Part shown: positions 9,491 through 19,329 of the stretch, in pieces
Layout of the letters: every line of letters starts with the position of its first letter
How positions within the stretch are numbered: the first letter of the stretch is position 1
Assembly: GCA_963763325.1 (NCBI GenBank)
Contig: CAVXOL010000023.1
Span: 248,001-312,000 of the forward strand
From: JBBECJ01 sp963763325
Lineage (GTDB): Bacteria; Chloroflexota; Chloroflexia; Thermomicrobiales; CFX8
Direction: 5' to 3'
Length of the DNA stretch: 64,000 bases
Notes under the pieces: model-generated
The model's input: the letters and a program-made list of their open reading frames with translations, nothing else
Told to the model about the DNA's origin: nothing
Database searches by the model: none
Program-made: the position numbers and the translations under genes

Positions 9491-11098
9491 ATGTCCGACA
9501 AGGTTACGGGCGGCGCGGCGGCGATTGCCGCACTCGAAGCCGCCGGGGTCGAAGTCGTCTTCGGGATACCAGGGGTCCATACACTGGCGCTCTACGACGC
9601 CCTGCACGATCGGGGTATTCGCCACGTCCTGGCCCGACATGAGCAGGGTGCAGGCTTCATGGCCGACGGCTACGCGCGCGCGACCGGAAAACCAGGCGTC
9701 GCACTGATCATTACTGGCCCTGGCATTACGAACGTCGCCACGCCAGTTGGCGAAGCCTACGCCGACTCATCGCCGGTCGTCATCATTTCGTCCCAGGTCG
9801 AGCGGCCATATGCCGGCAAGATGCGTGGCAATCTCCATGACATCAGTGACCAGTCGGGCCTGATGAGCGTCATCACCAAGCGTTCAACACCAGTCGCCGA
9901 GTTCGACAAGATCGCTGAGACGGTCTTCGGAGCCGTTCGCGAGGCGCCAGAGGGACGCCCACGTCCGGTTCACGTCGAGCTTCCTCTCGATCTGTTGTCC
10001 GAGACTGGGACATTTGAAGCGCCGTCGCTCGCTTCTGGTTACCGGCCCGCGCCAACCCGCGAGCAGGTCGAGCAGGCGGCTGATCTGCTGGCAAACGCGG
10101 CCAAGCCGATGATCTATGTCGGAGGTGGAGCAGCCGACGCGAGTGTGGCAGTTACCGAGCTTGCTGAGCTGCTCGGCGCGCCGGTACTCTGCTCGATCAT
10201 GGGCAAGGGAGTTGTCGCCGAGGATCATCCGTACGGACTTGGTCACGCCTGGAACCCGTGGGGCAGTGAGAACCCGATTGATGAAATGCTGGCGGCGTGC
10301 GATGTTGTCCTCGTCCTTGGTAGCAAGCTCGGCGCTCAGGAGACGAACTACTGGAAGATGCCACTGCCGGAGACCATGATTCGTGTCGACATCGATCCGA
10401 CCGAGCTGGACCTCAATTATCCCAACGCGGCTCTCGGCATCGCTGCCGACACCGGCGCCACCGTTGATGCGCTGGTTGAAGCATTGCGGCAGCGTGGGTC
10501 GGTCACCGCGAAGACAAGCGCCGACGAGATCGAGGACTACCGCCAGCGCATCACAGCGGCGCGCGTTGATGAGACCTACTACCCATACATTACTGCCCTG
10601 CGTGATGCCCTGCCTCGCGACGGGATTATCGTCCACGACATGACGATGATGAGCTACCGGATGAACGACTCCTTTCCGTCCTACCACCCGCGCAGCTACC
10701 TGTTCCCAAGCAGCTACGGGACGCTCGGCTTCTCGGTCCCTGCCGCGATTGGCGCAAAGATCGGCAAGCCGGACTCGCCAGTTGTCGCTGTCGTTGGCGA
10801 CGGAGGTTTCCAGTTCACGATGCAGGAGCTGGCAACCGCGATCCAGTTTGAGGTCACGCTCCCAATCGTTATCTTCAATGACTCGACCTACACCGCCGTC
10901 GAGCAGGCGATGAAGTACGAGTTCAATGGCCGGACGATGGCGACCGACCTCGTCAATCCAGACTACGTTAAGCTGGCCGACGCCTACGGCATACCCGGCG
11001 TCCGCGCAGAGTCACCAGCGGCGCTGGCCGAGGCGGTCCAGTCTGCTTTCGAGCGGAGCGGCCCAACCATTATCGACGTCCCGATCCCACGCATGTAG
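9491..11098 (+). CDS. Thiamine diphosphate-dependent enzyme, acetolactate synthase-like
   Basis: A 535-aa ThDP enzyme with the usual three domains: N-terminal pyrimidine-binding (catalytic Glu in LARHEQGAGFMADG), central domain about 195-325, and C-terminal pyrophosphate-binding with GDGGFQF and FND motifs. The start has GGGAGTAAGG upstream. It resembles the large subunit of acetolactate synthase and related decarboxylases and carboligases. No small regulatory subunit (IlvN) gene is adjacent and the gene stands alone, so a catabolic ThDP enzyme is as likely as branched-chain synthesis. Followed by a strong terminator at 11125. Confidence 0.88.
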   Translation: MSDKVTGGAAAIAALEAAGVEVVFGIPGVHTLALYDALHDRGIRHVLARHEQGAGFMADGYARATGKPGVALIITGPGITNVATPVGEAYADSSPVVIISSQVERPYAGKMRGNLHDISDQSGLMSVITKRSTPVAEFDKIAETVFGAVREAPEGRPRPVHVELPLDLLSETGTFEAPSLASGYRPAPTREQVEQAADLLANAAKPMIYVGGGAADASVAVTELAELLGAPVLCSIMGKGVVAEDHPYGLGHAWNPWGSENPIDEMLAACDVVLVLGSKLGAQETNYWKMPLPETMIRVDIDPTELDLNYPNAALGIAADTGATVDALVEALRQRGSVTAKTSADEIEDYRQRITAARVDETYYPYITALRDALPRDGIIVHDMTMMSYRMNDSFPSYHPRSYLFPSSYGTLGFSVPAAIGAKIGKPDSPVVAVVGDGGFQFTMQELATAIQFEVTLPIVIFNDSTYTAVEQAMKYEFNGRTMATDLVNPDYVKLADAYGIPGVRAESPAALAEAVQSAFERSGPTIIDVPIPRM

Positions 11099-11124
11099 CC
11101 CGATCCTCAGGTGCGTCCAACAGC

Positions 11125-11154
11125 AACCGGTGCGGCTTCAGCCGCACCGGTTTT
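11125..11154 (+). terminator. Intrinsic terminator after the ThDP enzyme gene
   Basis: A perfect 12-bp stem (AACCGGTGCGGC paired with GCCGCACCGGTT) closes a TTCA loop and runs into TTTT. It lies 27 bases past the stop codon. This is the best-formed intrinsic terminator in the window. Confidence 0.9.
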
Positions 11155-11287
11155 CGCGCCCGAGCGCGGTCACTGTTGCACCACTTGAGCGTCGCTGATA
11201 CATTGGGTGCATACTTCTTGCAGGGAACGTCACCGCGGAGCGAACCAGTGCAGGCGCTTCGCGATGCTGGGAAAGTGACGTAATCCG

Positions 11288-11494
11288 ATGGATGACAACC
11301 CGACACGGGAATCTATTGGTGTACCTGGCGCAGACGCCTGGATCGCATCTGGGATGTCGTCGCTGGCACTCGGCCTCTGGTTGACCGATCGAGGCGATCC
11401 GTTTCTGCTGATGCTCTGGGGTATCGGCCTTTCGATTGTGGGGATCGTCGCCGTCATTCTCGGTCTCGGCCTGCTGCTCCGCCTCTGGCGCTGA
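11288..11494 (+). CDS. Small membrane protein of unknown function
   Basis: A 68-aa protein with a short polar N-terminus and two predicted hydrophobic segments (about 17-33 and 40-65, the latter LLMLWGIGLSIVGIVAVILG). It ends with Arg-containing LLRLWR. The ribosome site is weak, so this is a tentative gene. Its neighbours give no functional clue. Confidence 0.5.
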   Translation: MDDNPTRESIGVPGADAWIASGMSSLALGLWLTDRGDPFLLMLWGIGLSIVGIVAVILGLGLLLRLWR

Positions 11495-11665
11495 CTGCGT
11501 CGGACATACCCTCCCACCGTCAGATCAGTCTCGCGGCTGGTGTACGTAACGTCGTCCTGAATGTTTCCTTATCACGAAATACACGTCGCCAAAACGTGGC
11601 ACGCCGCTTGCCTTATAGCAACTCGCAAGAGCGGGCCAATTGGTCCGTGCGAAGGAGGATGTGTC

Positions 11666-12271
11666 ATGAGTGTGCGCGAACCATACGACCAGGAACGAAT
11701 CGTCAGGCAGACAGAGATTCACGATCAGCCGACTGAGTCGCTTCCTCGTACCGAAGTCGTTCGTCGTGAGTCGGTGCCTGTTGTCCACGATGACGCCGTC
11801 TATGCCCGTGACCATGTCGTCCGCGAAGATGTCGTCGTCAGTCAACCCGTGACCCAGACGGTGGCACCCTACGATTACGCGGCGGACGCCCTCAGCGAGA
11901 ATGTGACGATCGATCACGTCCTCGCACGACGCGCCCTGCTCGACCGTATCAGCAGCGTCATCTGGTTTGCGGTCGGTATGCTTGAGGTCGCGATCGGTCT
12001 GAGAGTCGCGTTCAGGCTACTCGAGGCCAACACAGCCAGTGGCTTCGTGACATTCATCTACGACGTGACCGAGCCGTTCGTCCGCCCCTTCCAGGGGATC
12101 TTCACCGATCCGACTTCGGACGGCGCCGTCCTCGATTCCGCCGCGCTGATGGCGATGGTCATCTGGGCGATCGTTGCCTTCGGGATCGTCCGCCTTATCT
12201 GGCTGTTGTTCGATCGCACCGAAACCGGCGTCCGCCGATCGGTTCGCGAATCACACCGCGACCTCGCATAG
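11666..12271 (+). CDS. YggT family membrane protein
   Basis: A 201-aa protein. The ATG at 11666 is chosen for AAGGAGG at 11652-11658. Residues about 1-95 are hydrophilic and rich in Val, Asp, Arg and Glu (VVRRESVPVV, VVREDVVVSQP). The C-terminal half has two membrane segments (about 105-125 and 160-185) with the YggT signature between them (FRLLEAN then TEPFVRPFQGIF). YggT proteins are small integral membrane proteins of uncertain role, sometimes linked to cell division or osmotic stress. The charged N-terminal extension is unusual for the family. Confidence 0.75.
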   Translation: MSVREPYDQERIVRQTEIHDQPTESLPRTEVVRRESVPVVHDDAVYARDHVVREDVVVSQPVTQTVAPYDYAADALSENVTIDHVLARRALLDRISSVIWFAVGMLEVAIGLRVAFRLLEANTASGFVTFIYDVTEPFVRPFQGIFTDPTSDGAVLDSAALMAMVIWAIVAFGIVRLIWLLFDRTETGVRRSVRESHRDLA

Positions 12272-12312
12272 CCGAACACTATTCGCGGACTACTCCATTT
12301 CTCCCCTGTTCC

Positions 12313-12340
12313 AGGGACGGCTCGATTTCGGGCCGTCCCT
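12313..12340 (+). terminator. Hairpin after the YggT-like gene
   Basis: Stem AGGGACGGC (12313-12321) pairs perfectly with GCCGTCCCT (12332-12340) across a 10-nt loop. Only a short T run follows (CGTTTG). It lies 42 bases past the stop of the YggT-like gene and before the aminotransferase, so it probably terminates the former. Confidence 0.65.
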
Positions 12341-12385
12341 CGTTTGCGCGCTATACTCCCCCGGCAGAACAGGGGAGGGTAACGA

Positions 12386-13567
12386 ATGAACGGACGCCCA
12401 GTAGCCGACAGGATCAGTGGGTTCGGGACATCTGTCTTCACCGAGATGAGCCGGCTCGCAGTCGAGCATCAGGCGATCAATCTTGGACAGGGGTTCCCGG
12501 ATTTCGCGGGACCGGACTTCGTCAAGGAGGCCGCTGCCGCCGCAATCGCCGCCGACCTGAACCAGTACGCCCCTTCACACGGCACACCCCGACTGCGGCG
12601 GGCGATCGCTGCAGACTGGGCCAGCCGCTACGACCGCGAGATCGATTTCGACCTTGAAGTAACGGTGACAACCGGCGCGACCGAAGCGATCTTCGTCGCG
12701 ATGCTGGCATTCCTCAATCCCGGCGACGAGATCATCTTCTTCGAACCGTTCTACGATGCCTATGTTGCCGACGTCGCGATGGCCGGAGCGACGGCTCGCG
12801 TCGTCAGGCTGCACGCGCCGGACTGGCACTTCGATTCCGCTGAACTGGCGGCCGCATTCACCGATCGAACGAAGCTCTTCCTGCTCAACACGCCCCACAA
12901 CCCGACCGGGAAGGTGTTCACGCAGACGGAACTGGAGCAGATCGCTAACCTCTGCCGTGAGCACGACGTGACGGTCATTACGGACGAGGTCTACGACCGG
13001 ATCGTCTTCGACGACCATGTCCACCTCCCGATTGCAACGCTGCCAGATATGTGGGAGCGAACGCTGACTATCAACTCGACCGGTAAGACCTTCTCGATGA
13101 CTGGCTGGAAGATTGGCTTTACGGTTGGGCCGGCCGACCTGAACGCAGCCATCCGCGCTGTACACCAGTTTTCGACATTTGCGACGGCGACCCCGTTTCA
13201 GGAAGCGATGGCAGTCGCGCTCGAAACGGCCGAGGAGCGTGGTTACTACCGACTGCTAAAAGACGAATATTCCGAGCGCCGCGACCGGCTTCGGGCCGTT
13301 CTGGCCGACGCAGGACTGCCGCCGCTGGACTGCCAGGGCGCCTACTTCCTGATGAGCGACGTGACTCCGCACGGGTTCGACAACGATGTCGACTTCTGTC
13401 GCTACCTCGTCACCGAGGCAGGCGTGGCGGCCATCCCGCCGTCGGCCTTCTACCTCGATCCGTCGACCGCTCCTCCGCTGGCGCGCTTCTGCTTTGCCAA
13501 GCGGTTCGAGACAATCGACGCCGCCGCCGAGCGGCTCAGCAGGCTGCGGCAAAAGACCGCAGGATAG
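12386..13567 (+). CDS. PLP-dependent aminotransferase, class I/II
   Basis: A 393-aa fold-type I aminotransferase. The start follows GGGAGGGTAACGA. Visible signs are NLGQGFPDF near residue 32, the TTGATEA cofactor loop, HNPTGK, the DEVYDRIVF motif and the PLP lysine in STGKTFSMTGWK. It most resembles the group containing methionine or kynurenine aminotransferase (YbdL/KAT) and succinyl-diaminopimelate aminotransferase. Substrate cannot be decided. A zinc dehydrogenase follows 88 bases downstream on the same strand. Confidence 0.9.
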   Translation: MNGRPVADRISGFGTSVFTEMSRLAVEHQAINLGQGFPDFAGPDFVKEAAAAAIAADLNQYAPSHGTPRLRRAIAADWASRYDREIDFDLEVTVTTGATEAIFVAMLAFLNPGDEIIFFEPFYDAYVADVAMAGATARVVRLHAPDWHFDSAELAAAFTDRTKLFLLNTPHNPTGKVFTQTELEQIANLCREHDVTVITDEVYDRIVFDDHVHLPIATLPDMWERTLTINSTGKTFSMTGWKIGFTVGPADLNAAIRAVHQFSTFATATPFQEAMAVALETAEERGYYRLLKDEYSERRDRLRAVLADAGLPPLDCQGAYFLMSDVTPHGFDNDVDFCRYLVTEAGVAAIPPSAFYLDPSTAPPLARFCFAKRFETIDAAAERLSRLRQKTAG

Positions 13568-13655
13568 CGACTTGACAGAACCAGTAATCCGTGCGACATA
13601 ACATCCATCCAACCGCAGAGTGTTCCCGTTCGGCGTTTGCGAAGGGAGCCATCCA

Positions 13656-14765
13656 GTGCGCGAGATGCGAGCCGCCGTCTTCTATGAGTACCATCAGCCG
13701 ATGGTCGTCGAAACGGTCCAGATCGACGCTCCTCAGGAGCGCGAGGTTCTCGTCCAGATTGTCGCCAGCGGCGTGTGTCGCAGCGATCTGCACGTCCTCA
13801 AGCACGAGTGGAGCGCACCGCTTCCGATCGTGCTCGGCCACGAAGCGTCAGGCCGCGTCGTCGGGGTCGGCCCCGGAGTCACCAGCGTCAAGACCGGCGA
13901 TCCGGTCGTCCTCTCGTTTGCGCCCAATTGCGGGACCTGCGAGTACTGCGCGTCCGGCCGTGGACATCTCTGCTCGACGATGCGTCGCGAGCCGAGCGGG
14001 ATGCTGCCTGGCGGCACGACACGGCTCCACAGGGATGATCAGCCCATCAACGTCTTCGGCCGGATGGGGTCGTTCGCGGAGTACGCCGTCGTCCACGAGA
14101 CTTCGGTCATCCCGATTGCGCCGGACGTGCCGCTCGACCTCGCCGCCCTGATCGGCTGTTCGGTGACGACCGGCATCGGCGCCGTCCTCAACACCGCCAG
14201 GGTTCCGGCCGGCAGCACCGTCGTCGTTATCGGCTGCGGCGGTGTCGGACTGAACATCATCCAGGGCGCACGGCTCGTGTCCGCGCGCAGGATCATCGCG
14301 GTCGACATCAGCGACGAGAAGCTCGAACTCGCCCGACGTTGCGGTGCAACCGACCTGATCGACGCGCGTGGCCTCGATGTTGTCGCCCACATTCGCGAGC
14401 TGACCGGCGATAGCGTTGACTTCGCGTTTGAAGCGCTTGGCAGCAGTCCCACGATCCAGGCTGCCTACGAGATGATCCGCCCCGGCGGGACCGCCGTCGT
14501 GGCCGGAATGGCGCCGTATGGCGAGATGGTACCGATCAACGCACTGGCGCTGGCCTCGCTCGAGAAGACGCTCAAGGGAAGCTTCTACGGCTCGGCACGC
14601 ACCAGCCTCGACATGCCGCTGCTCGTCCATCTGGCCCAGACCGGTAAGATCGAACTGCAGTCGCTCGTCACGCGGCGCTACCCGCTCGACGCGATCAACG
14701 AGGCCTACGATGATCTCGACCGCGGCGAGACGGGCCGCGGTCTGATCGTCTTTGACGACCCGTAG
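13656..14765 (+). CDS. Zinc-dependent alcohol dehydrogenase family protein
   Basis: A medium-chain dehydrogenase of about 369 aa. The GTG at 13656 is favoured by AAGGGAG about 8 bases upstream; the protein begins VREMRAAVFYE. Catalytic zinc ligands are seen in SGVCRSDLH and GHEASG, and the structural-zinc loop has four Cys (CGTCEYCASGRGHLC). The NAD-binding region contains VVIGCGGVGLN, and the fold continues to the C-terminus. The layout resembles class III or mycothiol-type dehydrogenases. It meets the cyclase gene tail to tail with only 3 bases between stops. Confidence 0.9.
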   Translation: MREMRAAVFYEYHQPMVVETVQIDAPQEREVLVQIVASGVCRSDLHVLKHEWSAPLPIVLGHEASGRVVGVGPGVTSVKTGDPVVLSFAPNCGTCEYCASGRGHLCSTMRREPSGMLPGGTTRLHRDDQPINVFGRMGSFAEYAVVHETSVIPIAPDVPLDLAALIGCSVTTGIGAVLNTARVPAGSTVVVIGCGGVGLNIIQGARLVSARRIIAVDISDEKLELARRCGATDLIDARGLDVVAHIRELTGDSVDFAFEALGSSPTIQAAYEMIRPGGTAVVAGMAPYGEMVPINALALASLEKTLKGSFYGSARTSLDMPLLVHLAQTGKIELQSLVTRRYPLDAINEAYDDLDRGETGRGLIVFDDP

Positions 14766-14768
14766 CAA

Positions 14769-15422
14769 TCAGGCCAGCGGGCCGCGAAGCGCTACCCGCG
14801 CTGGAGCGCCGTCGCCGGCCCGAATCTTGAGCGGTAAGCAGAGCAGCTCGTACGGACCTGGCGCGATCTCATCCAGGTCCAGCCCCTCGACGATGATGAC
14901 ATCGTTGCCGAGCAGGAGTTGGTGTGTCTCGACATTGGTCGTCTGCATCCCACCGATTGAGAGATAGTCGATCCCGATCAACCGAATTCCACGCTCCACA
15001 GCCCAGCCCGCAGCCTCCAGCGAGATGCCAACATAGTTCTCGACGAACGCCGTCGGACTCGACCGCCAGAGCTCCGAGTTGGTCGTTTTCAGAATCAACC
15101 GCTCGGTGCCGGCCGGAATCCCTGCTGCCTCAAGCTCGGCAGCTTCAACCTCCGGCCCCGAGCCGGTCAGATCTGCGACCCAGCAAGGCCCGACCCAGCG
15201 ATCCAACGGCACCTCATCGATCGTCGCTCCACCGTGGACGAAGTGGCGCGGTGGATCAACGTGCGTTCCCGTATGCGTCGTCAGCACAATCTGCGTCACA
15301 TTCGCGACGTCTTCCGGCGTCCGCAGCAAGGCTCGCTCCGCAACCGGGTCATCTCCTGGCCACTGCGGCATCCCCGGCTCGATCGGGATGCTGATATCGT
15401 AGAGTTTCGGACTGGAAGGCAC
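14769..15422 (-). CDS. Cyclase family protein (kynurenine formamidase-like hydrolase)
   Basis: About 217 aa, PF04199-type metal hydrolase. The GTG at 15422 (VPSSPKLYDIS) is chosen because GACGGAGG precedes it; the longer frame is Arg-rich and has no site. The metal-binding signature HTGTHVDPPRH is near residue 70 and the second conserved region is IGIDYLSIGG. Relatives hydrolyse N-formylkynurenine or open cyclic amides and esters. There is no kynureninase or tryptophan dioxygenase nearby, so a specific substrate is not assigned. Confidence 0.88.
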   Translation of the reverse strand: MPSSPKLYDISIPIEPGMPQWPGDDPVAERALLRTPEDVANVTQIVLTTHTGTHVDPPRHFVHGGATIDEVPLDRWVGPCWVADLTGSGPEVEAAELEAAGIPAGTERLILKTTNSELWRSSPTAFVENYVGISLEAAGWAVERGIRLIGIDYLSIGGMQTTNVETHQLLLGNDVIIVEGLDLDEIAPGPYELLCLPLKIRAGDGAPARVALRGPLA

Positions 15423-15566
15423 GCTCTGCCTCCGTCTGTGTCGCAATCGCCAACGATCCAGCCACCCAAAGCCCAGATGTGGACGCGACACGCGAGGGGC
15501 CGGTCGTGTACCGGCCCCGCGCCACTCCTGCGCGCGTCAGATCGAAGAGCCGCCTAACGCCGTCTG

Positions 15567-16425
15567 CTACCCGCGCAACCCTGGCATGACATCCCGCGCG
15601 AACTCGACCATGACATCGTTGTATTCATCAGGCGGCCAACCGAAGACGAAGTCGGTGTAACCGACCTCACGGTACGACTCGATCACCTGCTTGACGTTGT
15701 CGAGCGACTCCCATGGATGCTCGTACGGCCAGATCGAACGGCGGATCTCTTTCGGGATCGCGGCCAACCTCTTCGCACTTGGCGTCAAGGAGCTGGTTGC
15801 GCTCAGCGGCAACATCAACCGCACCGCGCGTATTCCAGGCGTCGGCGAACCGGGCCGTCAACCGCAGCATTCGGGGACCCGATGCTCCGACCAGCATCGG
15901 GATTCGTGGTCGCTGGACCGGCTTCGGCTCGAACGGCGCGTCGGTGACCCAGTAGTACTTGCCGTGAAAGTCGAAGCGGTCGTTCTTCTGCAGCCCGTCG
16001 ATGATCGTCAGCGCCTCGCCGAAGCGATCGACCAACTCGCGCCTGTCCGGCATCGGATAACCATACGCGTCGTGCTCGCGCACCCACCAGCCTGCGCCGA
16101 AGCCGAGCTCCAGCCGGCCGTTGGAGATATGGTCGACCGTCGCTGCCTGTTTGGCCAACAGGGCAGGGTTGCGATAGGTATTGCCGGTCACCATCACGCC
16201 GAAGCGAATCCGCTCGGTCGCCATCGCCAGTCCGGCGATCACCGTCCAGGCTTCGAGCAGCGGCTCGGCGTCGTCGGCCGGCTCGTTGCCGGTGATGAAG
16301 TGGTCTGTCACCCAGACAGTGTCAAAGCCGAGCGATTCGGCGTCCTTCCAGCGTTGGACCAGTTCTGCATACGGCTTGCGCGCCCCGGACACGACTCCGA
16401 AGCGTAATGGATGGCCGTTCGCCAC
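15567..16425 (-). pseudogene. Luciferase-like (LLM) flavin/F420 oxidoreductase, one frameshift
   Basis: A bacterial-luciferase-like monooxygenase, about 285 aa if restored. The GTG at 16425 (VANGHPLRFGVV) follows GGGAGGAA. The first frame runs through VGRDP and then loses the family; the expected continuation (KEIRRSIWPYEHPWESLDN) is in the next frame. Removing one G from the GGG at 15754-15756 restores a full-length protein ending at 15567. It is clearly related to the intact paralogue at 27098-27997 (shared FGVV, GNT-RNP, LAKQA-TVD, RVDRFGEA patterns). Cofactor may be F420 or FMN. Confidence 0.85.
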
Positions 16426-16520
16426 GAGTTCCTCCCTCAACATCGGCGCATCTCGCCACAGCGATTCTACGGCACGCCGGAATTCGTGCCGCGAGTAATC
16501 GCTTGCACCGATGAGGAAGT

Positions 16521-16847
16521 TCAGGATTGCTGCTGCATCCAGCGTGAACGGAGCTGGTCGGTCGATCCGCGCCGCCGTTCGCTGGCGTCGAGCAGCGCGA
16601 TCACGTCGTCGTTGGAGAACAACACCGCCGAAATTCGCTCATTTGCAGAACGCCTGGAGCGGTCGATGACGGTCCCTTTCAGGAGCACACCCTCCGGCAG
16701 TTGTGTGACCAGCACATCGGTGAACCCATGCTGGTCGATGTAGTTGCCGACCGCTCGAAGCAGATCCTCGTACCGGACGTGACGGAGCGCATCGCTCCGG
16801 CCTGAATCGAACGGCTGGGCATCTGGCGTTGCTTGAGAATCGGCCAT
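16521..16847 (-). CDS. Small protein with a domain shared with the response regulator at 33356
   Basis: A 108-aa protein with no named family that I recognise. The start is preceded by ACAGGAGTCACGTT. Residues about 25-100 (YEDLLRAVGNYID, LVTQLPEGVLLKGTV, FSNDDVIALLDASERRR) match, position by position, both halves of the C-terminal region of the response regulator at 33356-34286. That region may be a small alpha/beta module. It lies 95 bases upstream of the LLM gene on the same strand and is divergent from the amidohydrolase. Confidence 0.75.
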   Translation of the reverse strand: MADSQATPDAQPFDSGRSDALRHVRYEDLLRAVGNYIDQHGFTDVLVTQLPEGVLLKGTVIDRSRRSANERISAVLFSNDDVIALLDASERRRGSTDQLRSRWMQQQS

Positions 16848-16994
16848 AACGTGACTCCTGTCAGGTTCACCTCGCGATTCGGGAAATCGTACGTGCTACC
16901 AGCGTGGATTCCAACCGGTAGTGCCGAACAGTCGGTCATCCTGTGCTACCCTCTCGGCGCTGTGCAGGGGTGTACTAACGAGGGAGAACCAAAC

Positions 16995-18448
16995 GTGTCG
17001 GTGGCGCCAGTGAACCGTGAGCGGATCAGAATTGATGGCGGTGTCATCGTCGCGTTTCAGGACGACGGGCATCGCATCCTGACCGATGGTGTCGTCGTGG
17101 TCGAGGGAAACGAGATCATCCACGTCGGCAAGACATTCGACGGCCAGGCCGACCGCGTGATCGACGCGCGCAATGCGATCGTCACGCCGGGGCTGATCAA
17201 CACCCATACCCACCTGACCGAGTCGCCGCTCGACAAGTCATTCATCGAAGACCAGGGCCGGCGGCAGTTCTATTACTCCGGCCTGTTCGAAATGCTTCCC
17301 GCCCGGTCAGCCGGCATCGACGACGACGCACGTCACGCCTGCGTCGATTACTCGATGGGCGAGCTGCTTCGCACCGGCACGACGACCGTCATGGAGATCG
17401 GTGGTCACGGCGACTACACCGCGCAGGCCGTCGAGAAGGCCGGCTTGCGCGCCTACATCGCTAATGGCTACCGTTCCGGGCGCTGGTACACGCCGGACGG
17501 TCGGCGCGTCGACTATCGTTGGGACGAGGAAGCCGGGAAGCAGGGCTTCCAGCAAGGCCGTCGAGTTCATCGAGCGGATTGACGGCTGGGCCAACGGTCG
17601 GATCAAGGGCTACCTCTCTCCCGCCCAGGTCGATACCTGCACCGAAGAGCTGTTGCGGATGAGCCGCCAGGCTGCCGACAGCATGCAGGTGCCGCTGGCG
17701 CTGCATACCAGTCAGTCCACCAATGAGTTCCAGGAGATGGTTCGGCGCAACGGGATGACGCCCGTCGAGTGGCTGAACGAGATCGGCTTCCTTTCCGAAT
17801 GGAACATCCTCGGCCACGTCATCATCGTCGCCGGCTCCTCCTGGGCACAGTACAACGGCGACGATCTGACGCTGCTGGCCGATGCCGGATCGAGTGTCGC
17901 CCATTGCGTCTGGGTATTCGCCCGGCGCGGGATCGCGATGGAGTCGTTCGGCGGCTACCTGAAGGCCGGGCGTCAACATGTGCCTCGGCACCGACACGGC
18001 GCCGCAGTCGATGATCGAAGCTCTGCGCTGGACGGCCGTCGTTGGCAAGATCATGTCCCGCGACACCCAGCAATCGACTGCTGCCGACGTCTTCAATGCC
18101 GCGACACTCAATGCCGCGAAGATGCTCCACCGCGACGACCTCGGTCGGATCGCGACCGGCGCGAAAGCCGACATACTGATCTGGCAGCGAGACTCCCTCT
18201 TCATGACGCCGCTCCGCGACGCGCTCAAGAACATCGTCTACAACGCCCAGACCGAAGACCTGAGGACGGTCATGATCGACGGAACTGTCGTCCTCGACAA
18301 TGGCCAGCCACTCTACGTTGACCAGGCAGCTGCCAACCAGGCTGTCCAGCACGCGGGCGAACGGATGTGGTCCGAACTCCAGGAAGGCGACTGGGCACGC
18401 CGTTCAGTCGAGGAACTCTCGCCCATGACGTTCCCAGCCTGGAAGTAG
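16995..18448 (+). pseudogene. Amidohydrolase (atrazine hydrolase/SAH deaminase type), two frameshifts
   Basis: A metal-dependent amidohydrolase of about 483 aa if restored. The GTG at 16995 follows GAGGGAGAACC. The first frame holds the N-terminal beta region and the metal motif TPGLINTHTHLTE. One extra base near 17553 shifts to the frame with ALHTSQSTNEF and LGHVIIVAG (third and fourth His). One extra G in the GGG at 17968-17970 shifts to the frame with the catalytic Asp (MCLGTDTAPQS) and the C-terminal beta region. All family motifs are present in order, so the breaks look recent or technical. It converges on rpiA with a 12-base gap. Confidence 0.85.
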
Positions 18449-18460
18449 GCAGGCGTGCGT

Positions 18461-19174
18461 TTACGGCCGACGTAACTCGACAACACCATCCGCGTCACCG
18501 ACCAACGCAAGCGTCGCCATGTCGATGAACAGGCCATGCTCGACGACACCGGGAATGCCGGAAATGGCGGCTGCGAGATCAGCCGGTCGGTCAAGCGGCG
18601 CGTTGTACAGGTCGAGGATGTGATTGCCGTTATCGGTCATGAACGGTACGCCACCTCGCTCGCGCAGAATTGGATCGCCTAGCGCAGCCAGCCGTAGCCG
18701 CGTCATCCGCCAGCCGAACGGCAACACCTCGACTGGCACCGGCAGCGTTGGCAGTGAGTCGCTCAAATGCGCTACGAGCTTGCTGCTCTCACCGACCAGT
18801 ACGAATCGCCGGGATGCGAGCGCGACGATTTTCTCGCGTGTCAACGCGCCGCCACGGCCCTTGATCGCCGCCAGCGACCCGCGCTCAATCGCGTCAGCGC
18901 CGTCGATTGCGAGGTCGAGCTCGCCATCCAGTTCGACAACGGGGATACCGAGTTCGTTGGCCAGCCGTTCAGTTCGCCACGACGTCGCAACGCAACGAAG
19001 CCGCAGCCCAGCCCGAAGACGTGGTGCGATCGCCCGCACGAACAGCTCAGCCGTCGTCCCGCTGCCCAGGCCGAGCGACATCCCATCTTCGACCAGCGCG
19101 ACAGCCCTCTCCGCAGCTTGCCGCTTCTGACCTTCGAGATCGTCTCGATCCACGCCACGCTCGACGCTCGACAC
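18461..19174 (-). CDS. rpiA: Ribose-5-phosphate isomerase A
   Basis: Interconverts ribose-5-phosphate and ribulose-5-phosphate in the non-oxidative pentose phosphate pathway, 237 aa. The GTG at 19174 is chosen because GGAAGGA precedes it and the upstream frame is not family-like. Conserved segments are GLGSGTTAELFV, LAIDGADAIE, KGRGGALTREKI and VEHGLFIDMA. The usual DGADE has Ala-Ile in place of Glu-Ile. Single gene, divergent from the gene at 19330. Confidence 0.92.
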   Translation of the reverse strand: MSSVERGVDRDDLEGQKRQAAERAVALVEDGMSLGLGSGTTAELFVRAIAPRLRAGLRLRCVATSWRTERLANELGIPVVELDGELDLAIDGADAIERGSLAAIKGRGGALTREKIVALASRRFVLVGESSKLVAHLSDSLPTLPVPVEVLPFGWRMTRLRLAALGDPILRERGGVPFMTDNGNHILDLYNAPLDRPADLAAAISGIPGVVEHGLFIDMATLALVGDADGVVELRRP

Positions 19175-19329
19175 GCAATTGCATCCTTCCGCCGTCCTCG
19201 TCAGCCGGGGCATCCCGGTCGCAACCCGAATGGTTGCTGATTCGGCGGCGCGCCGCAACACAGAGTTTCCGACGCGGGTACGATTAGGGCCGGTGAATCT
19301 GGGATCCAGTTAGCGAAGGACCTATCGGT

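Noticed and set aside
17553..17970. Programmed frameshifting in the amidohydrolase
   Set aside because: No slippery heptamer with a downstream structure is visible, and two shifts in one enzyme, together with similar indels across the window, point to error or decay.
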